Assembly (NCBI RefSeq): GCF_030913635.1
Contig: NZ_CP133188.1
Coordinates: forward strand, 992,001-1,056,000
Length of the DNA: 64,000 nt
Origin: Sedimentibacter sp. MB35-C1
Lineage (GTDB): Bacteria; Bacillota; Clostridia; Tissierellales; Sedimentibacteraceae
Direction: 5' to 3'
The position numbers and the translations under genes are program-made. Below the pieces are notes generated by a model. The model was not told the origin of the DNA, did not search any database, and saw only the letters and a program-made list of their open reading frames with translations. Shown piece by piece: positions 29,625-40,600 of the stretch; position 1 is the first letter of the stretch, and every line of letters begins with the position of its first letter.

Positions 29625-29766
29625 AGTTGATTTATGAATATTATATTAGTAACAATGTTTTTTTTGCTCAAAAGATGGGTGTAAATGTGAAAACAATTAT
29701 ACATAGAGCTAAAGGCATTACAATATGGTATGCGGGGATTCAAGTTTAATAAGGAGGGAGATTTAA

Positions 29767-32700
29767 ATGGTAAGCAAAAAAAGAAAAATTGCTTTGGTTT
29801 TGGCTTTAGTAATGATGATTTCCATAATTCCGATTCAAGTATTTGCGGGAGATTCTGATGAGATTAATTATAATGTACAGAAACCGGCAGTTGGTGTTAT
29901 GAACATAGTTAATTCAGAAAATGATTTGTTCAGAAGAACTTATTTGCGCAAGGCAGATGATAATTTCAACCTTGTATATAAATTTACAAGAACTTCGGAA
30001 AACAATGTTTCCGGTGCAAGCAGCATATTAAGTTACAATACCAGCATGAAGCATTATGAAAACGGTGATTACTGGAAAGCTTATTACAATTGGAACTATC
30101 AAAAAAAGATAGAAAAAACTTACGATGGCGGCACATATTATGTGTATGAACCTACTGATGGGAATGAAGGTGTTGGAAGCCTTTTTTCAAGTGGGCATGT
30201 GTATATGGATTTTTCTGCAGATCTTACGGCGGATGAGCACAGAAATCATTGGAGACATGATGCAAATATTCTTGATCGCGCCTACACTTCAATCAATCTT
30301 GTAAATGATGCCGGAGTGTATAATTTTATTAGCCTGACAAGTGACCGGGATGCCCCAGATGAAAGCGCTGTTAATCATCATGAAACAAGGAAATTAATGG
30401 TGAGAGACAGATTAGGTTTGCAGCTTTATTTTACAGGATTGGGTTGCAAATGCGGCAGTTCAAAAGTTTCCAAGGTATCTGTAGGCCTTGTAGACAAAGT
30501 TAATCCGAGGATAACAACAATTACGTCAAGCAGAACACCTGGAGGGGAGGAAGAGACTAACGGGTTTAAAGCGAATGAAACGGGATATGTAAACCTCTAC
30601 TTTGATGAGCTGATTCGTTTTGCTTCTGATGAACTGCCATTAGAGAATGTTATGCTGAATTTTGTGATTATGGGCATTGAAAATAATGTTCAGGTAAATA
30701 CAGAAGAAATTAAAGGTAGGCTTGTAGAAGTTACAGGAAAAAGAATGTCATTTAAGTTTGATGTTCCGGAAATGCTGTCTGAAAAGCCTATAAATGTGTA
30801 TATTTCTGGAATTTCAAGCAAACAGGACTGGACCAACAGCATTGGAGGGGAAAAGAAGTTTCCGCTTGTGCTCTTAGGGAAAAACGGAGCACATGTAACA
30901 ATTGAGGGCAGTCTGGCACAAGTAGAGGAATTGATAAAAACCTCGTCATTGATTACTGATATGTCAGGAAATCCTGTAAATTGGCAGCAAAGCAACCGTG
31001 AAATGTCAACAAAGTGCTTCTTGGATAATGTTGCTCCAAAGGTTATGTCTGTTGACATAAGCGGAGAAAGGATATCGGCAGAAAGCAGCCAAAGCTCTCA
31101 GGCCGAGGATTGGCCGGAAGATATAGACAGAAGTGCCGTCTTTGCCGGAATTGGAGATGTATTGACATTTAGCGCGAAACTTAGCGAACAATTGAGCATA
31201 CCAGAGGGGGTTCAAGAGGTTACTGCATTTCTTAATGTAAAAGATGGATCAGATACGGTCAAATTAAAAGGAGCAGCTCTTAAAGAAATAGACGACGGAG
31301 TTAACGGAATAAAAGTTTCTAAAGTTATTTTTGAGCCATTAGAAATAACTGAAAATATGGTGCCTCAGGGAGAAATTTCTCCGGTAAAAATAACAAAAAT
31401 TGAGTTTCCTGACGGTACAGCAGATTACAGGCAAAACATAATTACCGGCAGTGATTCTGACATTCCGGCTGCATCTCAGCAGCAATACTTGGATACGCAG
31501 CTTCCTAAAACAGAAGCGGCAGTTAATGAGTATGAAGGAAAATACACACCTATATTTTATAACAGCCAAAATAAAGAAGAATTTTATTTTCCGATAAATA
31601 TAAGTGATGTTGATGTAATAAGTGCAAACAATGAATATGCAAGTGGAACAAACGGAATGACAGGCAGTTTTGCATGGCTTGATGAAGATTCTGGGGGGAC
31701 GTACGCTTTTGAATACTATGTATCTGCATTATCGGATAGGCCTTCTGATGAACAGTATATGAAAGGAGTAACCAGTAATGAAATTGGTAATCTGATGACT
31801 ATGGCGTTTAACCAGGTTGAAGGCGGAAACTACATACATATCAGGTTGCTGGACGAAGAAAGATACAATATGGTTGATTCTGAAATAGTTGTTTTGCCCG
31901 GTGATTATGCACAGAATAAGGGAAAAAACAGTTTTGTAATGAATTATTCTGCTGACCTTGTTGGACCGGAGATAATTTCTTCTGGTTATAGGCAGGATTT
32001 TGATCTTGTTGATAATAAAGGAACAATGTCCGCTTTTATTATAATAAAAGATTCTATAGGAACTAACCCAAATGATGTTGAATATCAGTGGACAAATAAG
32101 GGTGAAGGGCCTTCTGCTGAATGGAAAAATTTTGTAGGTGAGACGGAGAGTGGTTCAACAGATAAAGCTTTGAAAATAAAAATAGAAAGTCCTAAGTACG
32201 GAGCAGGTGAGATTAAAGAATTAGATCTTATTGTCAGAGCATCGGACAGAAATGGCAACATGTCGGAATATATGAGAATACCATGCACGTTGGATTTCAC
32301 AAAGGCGAATCCGAACATAGAAATAAAAAGGGGCTTGGACATACCGGCTGATACTGTTGAAATAGGTATGGATTTAAATTCTTATTCTGGAGGCAGTGCA
32401 GGTTTAAATGGCCTTCCGGCAACGTCTGTAATTATGATTAAAAATCCTGAAAAAGAAAAAGAATATTTTGTTACAGCAATATCCAGTATGGATGATTATT
32501 TACTGGATGATAAAAATGGAAAAAATGATTTGCTTTACGCTCTTAGGGTTATAGAGAAGTATGGGGACTCAATAGACAAAAAACCTGTGGTTTCATCATA
32601 TTCTAAGTGGTATAAGGCTGATGTAACAGTTAATGGTAGTGGAGCCTACCTGCTGGACAGCGATGAGCTTAATGAAGATGATATATATTTTTTAGGCTCA

Positions 32701-35700
32701 ATGCTCAACCCCATATCATCATATATATGTAATGGTAGAAGTTTGTCGTATTACGGTGAAATAGATATAACATTTGTAACTGCATACGGATATACGCCGC
32801 AGCTTACAAATGTATGGAATTATTCGAATAATGAAGCATTGCCTGTGAATGTGGATTTTAATGAGCACGGCTGTGGTGACAGCACAGCTTTTTATCTGGA
32901 TACGGCGGACGGAGTATATCTTGAGCGTTATGATCTATACGGGCCTGATAAGGAAAACAGCTTCTACTACAGCGGAACTTATATTGATGGAGAGTCTACA
33001 ACTGCTTCGGGAATAGAAGGGCAGGGTTATGAGATAGTAGATGTAAAATTTCCAATTACAAGGATAGAAGGCAATATCAATGTTCAGGAGTTTACCGTTT
33101 CGCTGGCACCGAATTGGGTCGACAGCAACACAAAGACTATGGGGGTAAAATTTGGAGAGGGTTTGCAGGCTGACGGAACAGAAGGTCTTTTGTGGGGAGA
33201 TGAAGATTATGTTCCGGGGGGAACTGCCAAGTATTTAAAAAATCTTGACGGTGCCAGAGTACCGTTCACCATTTATAACCCAGTTGTGCTGGGCTGGGGA
33301 GTGAAAGAAATGGATTTTGACAGCGATGATACATACGTCGCTTTGTATTATACTGAACACGGAGTGGATGAAAGTGGATATTTTGCTACAGCGGAAGGAG
33401 GCTTGAGATTTTCAGACGGAAACAGCTATAAAAAAATAAGTGAACTTAATCCTTTGATTAAAACCAAACCGATTGCTGCAGCAAATGAGCAAATTTTTGT
33501 AATACCAGAGGGTATTACGGATAGTACAGGTTTTTATGCTCTTGAAGTGTCCTTAAAATCATTAAATTCCGACATAGTGAAAAAATTTTATTTTTCAGAA
33601 ATGTTTGTTGACGGGTTTTCAGTTGCAGATAAAGGAGTGGATTATTACAGGGTTGCTGCATTTGATGAAGATGACAGATATGTATATGGCGATACAATTG
33701 AGTACAATCCAAACGATGATTTGGAATATGGGCCTAGCAGCATACTTATAGGAAGTTCTCCGGACTTGGATGATTACAAAATAGAAAGAGGACTTTACAT
33801 GAACGTAGGGGTAGAAGGAAGCTTGCCTCATGGCGGAAAACTGGTTTATTTTTATGGCAACGACCATAAGTTTGTTAATAGTGCTGAGCATCCTGACTTG
33901 TATGCCGGAGGTATAAAAATATGGAATGCTGCAGGCACATTGGATGGAGATGCTCCGGATTATGTTGAATGGCAGAATGTAGATTATTCTTTTGGCATGA
34001 ACTTAAATATAGTTAACAGTTCCGAAGAAATTAATGAAAGCAGCTATTCAGATGACGGAAGATTCTGTCTGCCTGTAATAAGTGATGAAGTGAATACAAT
34101 ATGCTACCAGCTTTGTCTTTCAAATGGAGAAATGATGCCTTTAAGGCAGATTACCGTAACAGCTTCAAGCAACGGACCAAGTTTTGACATGGTTACCGAA
34201 AGCAGCAAGGAAGATGGATGGGCATCATCAGTTACAGTAAGCGCCGAGAATGTAGTTGCCGTAAATGGGGCAAGAACATTTAATTGTTATGGTTCGGAAG
34301 ATAAAGAGGAAGAAAACATGGGGCCTGTAAACTTGAGGTGGAATGGTGATTATTACTTCTACGTGTCTGATATGGCAGGTAATATGGATATTAAAAAGCT
34401 TAAGGTGGACTGGATTGATAACGAAGTTCCGCACATTGAATCAGAAAAAATTTCCGGTGCACCCGGTAATGAATTCCACGTTAAGGTCGAATTTTATGAT
34501 TATGATCATGATGCCACCGATGGGAAGCTATATCTAAGTTTTGATGAAGATTATTCTGCCGTGCTTAATCAAAATTCAGGCACACCAGGGCTTGTATCTG
34601 TAGAAGTACCTCTTCATGAAAGCGGAGTAGGGCTGTGGGAGGCTACGTCCCCGGAGGATGCCAGAATGGGGATATATAAAACAGACTCGGTTCTTTCTAA
34701 TAATAATATGACAAAGACTGTAGAAATATGGGGAGCATTTAAGTATGACGACAGCAAAGAGGATGGATACAGTGCAAGGTTAACATTCAGCGGCTCCGAT
34801 CAGGCCGGTAATATATCAGAGAGTTATGAAACAGATTATTACTATGATGATGAGACAGATGAATTTCATGAATATTACGGCGATCCAATAGAGGGAACGT
34901 ATCTTGATTATAGTCCTGCAAATATTGAGCCTAAGTATAATGATGCTTTCCTTACACCGGATGATAAGGTTAATTTGAATTTTACAGCTCCCGTGATGGT
35001 TACAGAGCCGTATAACAGTAATCCGCGGTTTTCTGCGGATACTGATTCAGCAGCAGTATACTCCGATGGTTCGTGCAGCATTTCATATATGGATCTGTTT
35101 GGAAATAACTATACGGAAAATGTAAATATTACAGCATTTAATGATTTTAACGCTTATATAAAGTATACGGAGATACAGCCTACACAAAATGATGTTACTG
35201 TTGCGGTTGAAATACCAAAAGACAGTACAGCGGTTATAAACGAGCTAAAAGGTACAATCAGCAAAGATAGCGGAGATACTTCTGTGGAAGGAATAATTAA
35301 AGAAGGCGGAAAATCAGCTGAAATTACATTGACGGATAACGGCAGTATTATATTGACGATAGAGAATAAAGGAAAAACGAAGGACAGAGTTATAAAAATA
35401 TCCAATATAGATCGTTTTATTGAACCGGTCACTCCATATATTTACTATACAGCTGGAGAACCGATGCCGGGTGAAACATTTACTACAGATGTTGTTGTGG
35501 CAGGTCTGAACTGTAATGAGCTGCTTACCGGAACTAACGGCCCGCTTACGTATACATTTACCGATGGTGCAAAATCTGGAGACAGCTATACATTCGAGTA
35601 CGAGGACTTAGCTAGAAATAAGGGGTCTGTAACGGTGTCATTGGATTATGATGTAACTGTAATGGAATTGGATGAAATGCCTCCGGAGTATAATGTTGTG

Positions 35701-37686
35701 CTTTATTCTAAGCTTGATTATATGAATCAGCAAAGGGACAGTTTCAATAGCAGCGAAAGCATAGAAAAAGCGATTGAAAGCCTTCCTGCTGCACAGGGAT
35801 ACATGCTCATATTCAATATTTCCGATTCAAGCCCTGTTAAGCTTATATTGAAGGAAGAACTGTCACCTAGTCCTTTATATGATGACGTAAGCGATATTAT
35901 TAGCGGTGTAACTGTAAACGACAGAGCTGTAATGATAGATGAAAACGCACAATTTACAATATATCTTGTTGATGAACAGGGTAATGCAACATCGTTGCCT
36001 CTTATGAATTTTAATAAAGTTGACAATGAAATACCTACCGCAAATATTGAGTATGTGGCGGAAACATTCTATTCAACTGTGGGGTACCTGTTGCCGGATA
36101 ATGATGAGGAGATTATTGTAACCAATGTAGCAGGAGTTGAAAAAAACACTTCTGCCGGAGAATATGGGGGAAAGTATTATCACAAGTATGAAGATAATGA
36201 GGAGTTTGTGTTTTACTATAAGGATCAGGTGGGAAATGCCAACAGTACTGAGGCACCTGTAGACTGGCTTGATGTGTCACCTCCTCAGGTTGTTTCTGTT
36301 AAGTGGACCCCTGTAGGCGAGGGACAGGGCATTGAAGATGGAATTTATCCCCCTCCTGCAGTGCCAACCAACAAGGATATATCGGCACAAATTAAGTTCA
36401 GCAAGACAGTTCAGGATGTTAAAGCATACTATAAAGGAACAAAAGAAGAAATAGAAAGAGCAAAGGTTGAGATAAGCTTTATTCAAAGCGGGGCAGTTAT
36501 TACATATCACGAAAATGCAGATGTGGATTTGTATTTTACTTCCTATAATGGGAAGGATGCTTTGCTTAGTCTTGGAAGCGTTACATGTATAGATAAAGAA
36601 GAATTTAATGTTTCTGCTTCCTTTGAAGTTTCTAATGACAGGCAGAGGGTTAAATATACTTTTTCAGCAGATAAGGATGTGTTCATGGCAGAAAATTCTT
36701 CCGGAAACATTGTAGAATTTGGCAGGGAATTTGAGTACACATTTACTGCAAACGGGTCTTATGACATACACTTTACAGATAAAGCCGGGAATTGTTTTGT
36801 GTACACTGTCAAAATAAATGAGATTGACAAGGAAAATATGAAGGTTTATTTCAATACGACGGACAGTGATGACGGAGCTGTTGACAACGCAGGGAAACTT
36901 CAATTGAAAGGCAGTGAAAATATCGAGTTTTATGTTAAGCTCAGCAAGAACGGAGAAGTTAAATTTAACGGTGGAACTGCCGTAAATGCTGAGAAAAACA
37001 AATGGGTAAAATTTGAGTTTACGCCTTCCGGGGATACTGATTTCTATGTAGTGGAAGCAACGGACGCTGTTAGGGGAACCAAGGTGTACAATTATCTCAA
37101 CGTACAGCTTCCTGACAGGGTGCCGCCTGCAATATTGTTTGCATCTCAGGTAGTATCCGCAAGAGAAGGAAGCAGTGCTGAGGACATATTAAGTATGCTT
37201 AAGAGCGGGGTTACAGTAAGTGATAACAGAGACGGAACCATTGAAGATTATGCTATATTTGCAGCCGACGTTCAAGGTCTGCCCATAAATATAACTGATG
37301 TTATTGAACCTGGCAGGTACAAGGTTACTTATGAAGCATCGGACGCCTCCGGAAACAAATCATCTTCGTACCGAATTTTGAGAGTGTACGATAAGGATTC
37401 GCTTAACCTTCTTATAAACGGAGAAGCAGCCGAGCATGAAGGCACAATGGTTTTAAGTACCGGAGAAATAACACTGACAATAGAAAATCTGCCGGCGTAC
37501 GGTACGAATAAAGAGCCGAGCACCGTATTTTGGAAGGAAGGCATAAAAACTCCAGCGCAAATGAAAATCAAATCCGTTATGGCAGAAACAGACAGCATTA
37601 CCCTGCCGGACGAAGGATTTTATACAATTTACGTACGTGCGCAGGATAGAAAAGATTATATAACCCATGTCTATATTCAGAAGTAA
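29767..37686 (+). CDS. Giant exported protein with Ig-like repeats (2639 aa)
   Basis: A signal peptide is clear (residues 1-27, ending PIQVFA). The rest is extracellular, acidic and rich in beta-type repeats. At least seven segments end in a D-x-A/V-G-N motif followed by a linker with aspartate and proline (for example SDMAGN near 1540, SGSDQAGN near 1680, YKDQVGN near 2155, TDKAGN near 2340, ASDASGN near 2530), typical of bacterial Ig-like modules. The N-terminal 450 residues are a different domain I do not recognise. There is no SLH, LPxTG, choline-binding or membrane anchor, so it is secreted or held by a partner, perhaps the SLH protein encoded 12 bases downstream. The start follows AAGGAGGG. 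I cannot assign a function; adhesin or matrix scaffold is possible. Confidence 0.8.
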   Translation: MVSKKRKIALVLALVMMISIIPIQVFAGDSDEINYNVQKPAVGVMNIVNSENDLFRRTYLRKADDNFNLVYKFTRTSENNVSGASSILSYNTSMKHYENGDYWKAYYNWNYQKKIEKTYDGGTYYVYEPTDGNEGVGSLFSSGHVYMDFSADLTADEHRNHWRHDANILDRAYTSINLVNDAGVYNFISLTSDRDAPDESAVNHHETRKLMVRDRLGLQLYFTGLGCKCGSSKVSKVSVGLVDKVNPRITTITSSRTPGGEEETNGFKANETGYVNLYFDELIRFASDELPLENVMLNFVIMGIENNVQVNTEEIKGRLVEVTGKRMSFKFDVPEMLSEKPINVYISGISSKQDWTNSIGGEKKFPLVLLGKNGAHVTIEGSLAQVEELIKTSSLITDMSGNPVNWQQSNREMSTKCFLDNVAPKVMSVDISGERISAESSQSSQAEDWPEDIDRSAVFAGIGDVLTFSAKLSEQLSIPEGVQEVTAFLNVKDGSDTVKLKGAALKEIDDGVNGIKVSKVIFEPLEITENMVPQGEISPVKITKIEFPDGTADYRQNIITGSDSDIPAASQQQYLDTQLPKTEAAVNEYEGKYTPIFYNSQNKEEFYFPINISDVDVISANNEYASGTNGMTGSFAWLDEDSGGTYAFEYYVSALSDRPSDEQYMKGVTSNEIGNLMTMAFNQVEGGNYIHIRLLDEERYNMVDSEIVVLPGDYAQNKGKNSFVMNYSADLVGPEIISSGYRQDFDLVDNKGTMSAFIIIKDSIGTNPNDVEYQWTNKGEGPSAEWKNFVGETESGSTDKALKIKIESPKYGAGEIKELDLIVRASDRNGNMSEYMRIPCTLDFTKANPNIEIKRGLDIPADTVEIGMDLNSYSGGSAGLNGLPATSVIMIKNPEKEKEYFVTAISSMDDYLLDDKNGKNDLLYALRVIEKYGDSIDKKPVVSSYSKWYKADVTVNGSGAYLLDSDELNEDDIYFLGSMLNPISSYICNGRSLSYYGEIDITFVTAYGYTPQLTNVWNYSNNEALPVNVDFNEHGCGDSTAFYLDTADGVYLERYDLYGPDKENSFYYSGTYIDGESTTASGIEGQGYEIVDVKFPITRIEGNINVQEFTVSLAPNWVDSNTKTMGVKFGEGLQADGTEGLLWGDEDYVPGGTAKYLKNLDGARVPFTIYNPVVLGWGVKEMDFDSDDTYVALYYTEHGVDESGYFATAEGGLRFSDGNSYKKISELNPLIKTKPIAAANEQIFVIPEGITDSTGFYALEVSLKSLNSDIVKKFYFSEMFVDGFSVADKGVDYYRVAAFDEDDRYVYGDTIEYNPNDDLEYGPSSILIGSSPDLDDYKIERGLYMNVGVEGSLPHGGKLVYFYGNDHKFVNSAEHPDLYAGGIKIWNAAGTLDGDAPDYVEWQNVDYSFGMNLNIVNSSEEINESSYSDDGRFCLPVISDEVNTICYQLCLSNGEMMPLRQITVTASSNGPSFDMVTESSKEDGWASSVTVSAENVVAVNGARTFNCYGSEDKEEENMGPVNLRWNGDYYFYVSDMAGNMDIKKLKVDWIDNEVPHIESEKISGAPGNEFHVKVEFYDYDHDATDGKLYLSFDEDYSAVLNQNSGTPGLVSVEVPLHESGVGLWEATSPEDARMGIYKTDSVLSNNNMTKTVEIWGAFKYDDSKEDGYSARLTFSGSDQAGNISESYETDYYYDDETDEFHEYYGDPIEGTYLDYSPANIEPKYNDAFLTPDDKVNLNFTAPVMVTEPYNSNPRFSADTDSAAVYSDGSCSISYMDLFGNNYTENVNITAFNDFNAYIKYTEIQPTQNDVTVAVEIPKDSTAVINELKGTISKDSGDTSVEGIIKEGGKSAEITLTDNGSIILTIENKGKTKDRVIKISNIDRFIEPVTPYIYYTAGEPMPGETFTTDVVVAGLNCNELLTGTNGPLTYTFTDGAKSGDSYTFEYEDLARNKGSVTVSLDYDVTVMELDEMPPEYNVVLYSKLDYMNQQRDSFNSSESIEKAIESLPAAQGYMLIFNISDSSPVKLILKEELSPSPLYDDVSDIISGVTVNDRAVMIDENAQFTIYLVDEQGNATSLPLMNFNKVDNEIPTANIEYVAETFYSTVGYLLPDNDEEIIVTNVAGVEKNTSAGEYGGKYYHKYEDNEEFVFYYKDQVGNANSTEAPVDWLDVSPPQVVSVKWTPVGEGQGIEDGIYPPPAVPTNKDISAQIKFSKTVQDVKAYYKGTKEEIERAKVEISFIQSGAVITYHENADVDLYFTSYNGKDALLSLGSVTCIDKEEFNVSASFEVSNDRQRVKYTFSADKDVFMAENSSGNIVEFGREFEYTFTANGSYDIHFTDKAGNCFVYTVKINEIDKENMKVYFNTTDSDDGAVDNAGKLQLKGSENIEFYVKLSKNGEVKFNGGTAVNAEKNKWVKFEFTPSGDTDFYVVEATDAVRGTKVYNYLNVQLPDRVPPAILFASQVVSAREGSSAEDILSMLKSGVTVSDNRDGTIEDYAIFAADVQGLPINITDVIEPGRYKVTYEASDASGNKSSSYRILRVYDKDSLNLLINGEAAEHEGTMVLSTGEITLTIENLPAYGTNKEPSTVFWKEGIKTPAQMKIKSVMAETDSITLPDEGFYTIYVRAQDRKDYITHVYIQK

Positions 37687-37698
37687 GGAGGCGATAAT

Positions 37699-40600
37699 AT
37701 GAAACAAAGCTTCAAACGTGTAATTTCTATAGTTTTAATTGTCACAATGCTGATGGGGTATATGCCCCTCCGCGCTGTGGCGGAACAGTTGCAGGAACCT
37801 GATGAATATGTGTTGAATAACGGATTCCTTGAGGTTTCTGTTTCGGCTAAAAACGGATCATTCCACATACGGACTGCAGATGGAGATAAGCTGAACAAAG
37901 ACGACAATAATAAAAATTTATTATTTCCCAACGATAATGATAACACTTCATTCACATCATTCAGAGTGAGGAGAAATGGAGTTGTAAAAGATTATATATT
38001 CGGAGGAAAGTACAGCTTTCTAGGGCTGGCTGACCGTGCTGTAACGGTTACTCAGGATGCAGCCGGAATAACTGCTGTCTGGGGAATCGATGACCTTAAG
38101 TTCACACAGAGAATACAGCTTGCAAATACGGGTTCCAATAATCACGGTATGGCATATATATCGTATACTGCAGAAACTACCGGCGATCCGGCAGACATCA
38201 GTGCAAGAATATTGATGGATACAGCTTTGGGATATCAGGACTTTGCCATATATGAAATGTCAGGAGCTGATAATACCTATACACGAGTAGAGAAGGAAGC
38301 ACAGTACTCCAATAATGACGGAAACTTATATGAAAAAACATTTTTTGCTTATGATGATGTAAATAATCCGACAATATTGGCATACACAGTGAATGCATCT
38401 GTAAATGAGAAGGAATGTATTCCGGAAAAGATTGCATTCGCACATTGGAATAATCTAGCTTCAAGTGTGTTTGATTTTGAGCCGGATCAAGAAATAACAT
38501 TTACAAACCCAAACAATAAGAAATATCTCACGGCCGACAGTGCTTATGCATTGTATTATAATGTTGGAACAATAAGCAGCGGTCTGCCCGGAACGGTGGC
38601 AACATACTATGGAGTGTATTCCAACGAAAAAGTTTCTAATAAGAGCACCGTTGCCGTAAACTTGTCGTCTCCTCCGTCAATGACATTGTCTTCTGACGGA
38701 AAGACCTATGAAGGACAGTTAGATGAAGGTAATCCAGGTGATTTTACAATACAAACATATATTGAAAATTATATTTCTGATACATCTGTAAGATATGATA
38801 AGGTTAAGGTTGCTGTTTACTGCCAGACCGGCATAACGCCTATAGATGATGATGGTGTTCCTCAGACGCAGGCGAGCTATGCCAATCCATACACAAAGGA
38901 AGTAAGTGATTTTAAAGTTGAGGAAACAAAGAGTGTTTCGTGGAAATTCAATGCGGCTGTCGGTGACGAAGCCGAATACAGAAAGGTTCACTTTAAGGTA
39001 TACAATGTAAGCTCCCAGGTAGATCCAACCGGAAGCGGACAGCTTTTGGAGGAAAATCTGCTTGGAGAGGGCATTTGCTATATACTCTGTCCCGGAGGAG
39101 ACGGAAAACTGCCTGAAATAAAATTTACCGGGTCTTCTCCTGAAATAATATATAACGAGGGCACACGGCATTTATTTATGTCAGGAAGCAACTTCAGCAT
39201 GCTGGAAAATAAATCTGAATACAAAGTTATTGCAAAACCTGAATATGCAAACGGAATATCCTATGTTGTGCCTTCTGAGCAATTTCTTATTGATACAGAG
39301 GAAAACACCATAGACGTGGTTTTTTCAGAAAAGATGAATACCGGAAATTATCAGCTGGTTATAGATTATACAGATACCATGAAAAATGATATTTCTGCTC
39401 CTGCAATGAAATTTACGGTCAGTGACGACAAAACATATAGAAATGATGGTTACGGTGTAATTGCAATAGTGCAAAAAAAGGGAACATCACATACTGATTC
39501 AATGTATGAAATTAAAACATTTGGAAGTGAATCGGCATATGACAAAGAAAAATCAAGCATTGGCGAGGTATTAATTGAACTGAAAGGTGAGTTTAGCCCT
39601 ACTGATCAGGTTGCCGATGACGGCACTGTACTTAAATATACCGGTGTATCTGCCGGAAGCGGCAAGAATGTAATGACTGTAAACAACTGCATAGACGTGG
39701 AAAACGGAAGTGTTACTGTTACAATAAATAAGTACGGACAAGAACAGCAGGAAATTAATGTGGATTTTGATGCTGAACTTTATACAACAGGGGCGAGAAC
39801 TACAATATGGAAAGGTGGCATTTCTGCTTTGACATCTATTGTGAACGGTGCAGACTATGAGCTCATTACGTATAATAAAAATGGGAAACGGCCTGTAAGT
39901 CCGGATCCTATGGCAGATAAGGAGAGCATTTCTCTTATATGGCCCAGTGCGGCAGGTGCGGCGCAAACCATAGCTGGAATGATATTTGACTTCCGTTACG
40001 GAGATCTTGGAGTAATAAAGGATGAAGGACAAGAGGTAAGAAGGGTAATAGGCTTTGGTGCATTGCTGGATCTTTCATTTCTTATTCCCAGCAATGCGGA
40101 AAAATCTCCTGTACAGCTTGATTTATTTGATAAAATAAATCTTGCTTTTCTTGAAGATAATTCGTATACATCAGAGCATATGAGAAGCGCCTGGGAATAC
40201 CATAAGGATCAGGTAAAACTTGACCAGAAGGCCGATGAGGGGCAGGGATCTATAAAAGTTAAGGATATACTGTTTGGCGGAGAATACATAGGATTCAATA
40301 CGCTGGTTGAGCTTCAAATTCCGGGATATACTCCGGCAATGCCGACTATGGAGGCAAAGCTTGCCATAAACACAATAGGCGATTGGGAAGTAGGAGTTGC
40401 GGGAAAGTGTAAGTTCACAAAGCTTGAGGCGGAAGTCGAAATAAATATTAAAGGCAAAGACGGGTACCCGGTTCCCGATAAACTGTATTTCTTTATAAAA
40501 GGGTTCAAACCGGGAGTAAATATTGACGGGTTTGGAGTAGTATGGCTTCAGGGAGGAGGCGGCGGAATAGATAAGCTGTATGATACAATTTTTGCAGCAG

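Noticed and set aside
39571-40032. A 153-codon minus-strand frame inside the SLH giant gene
   Set aside because: Lies fully within a continuous coding region with signal peptide and SLH domains; no promoter or Shine-Dalgarno.
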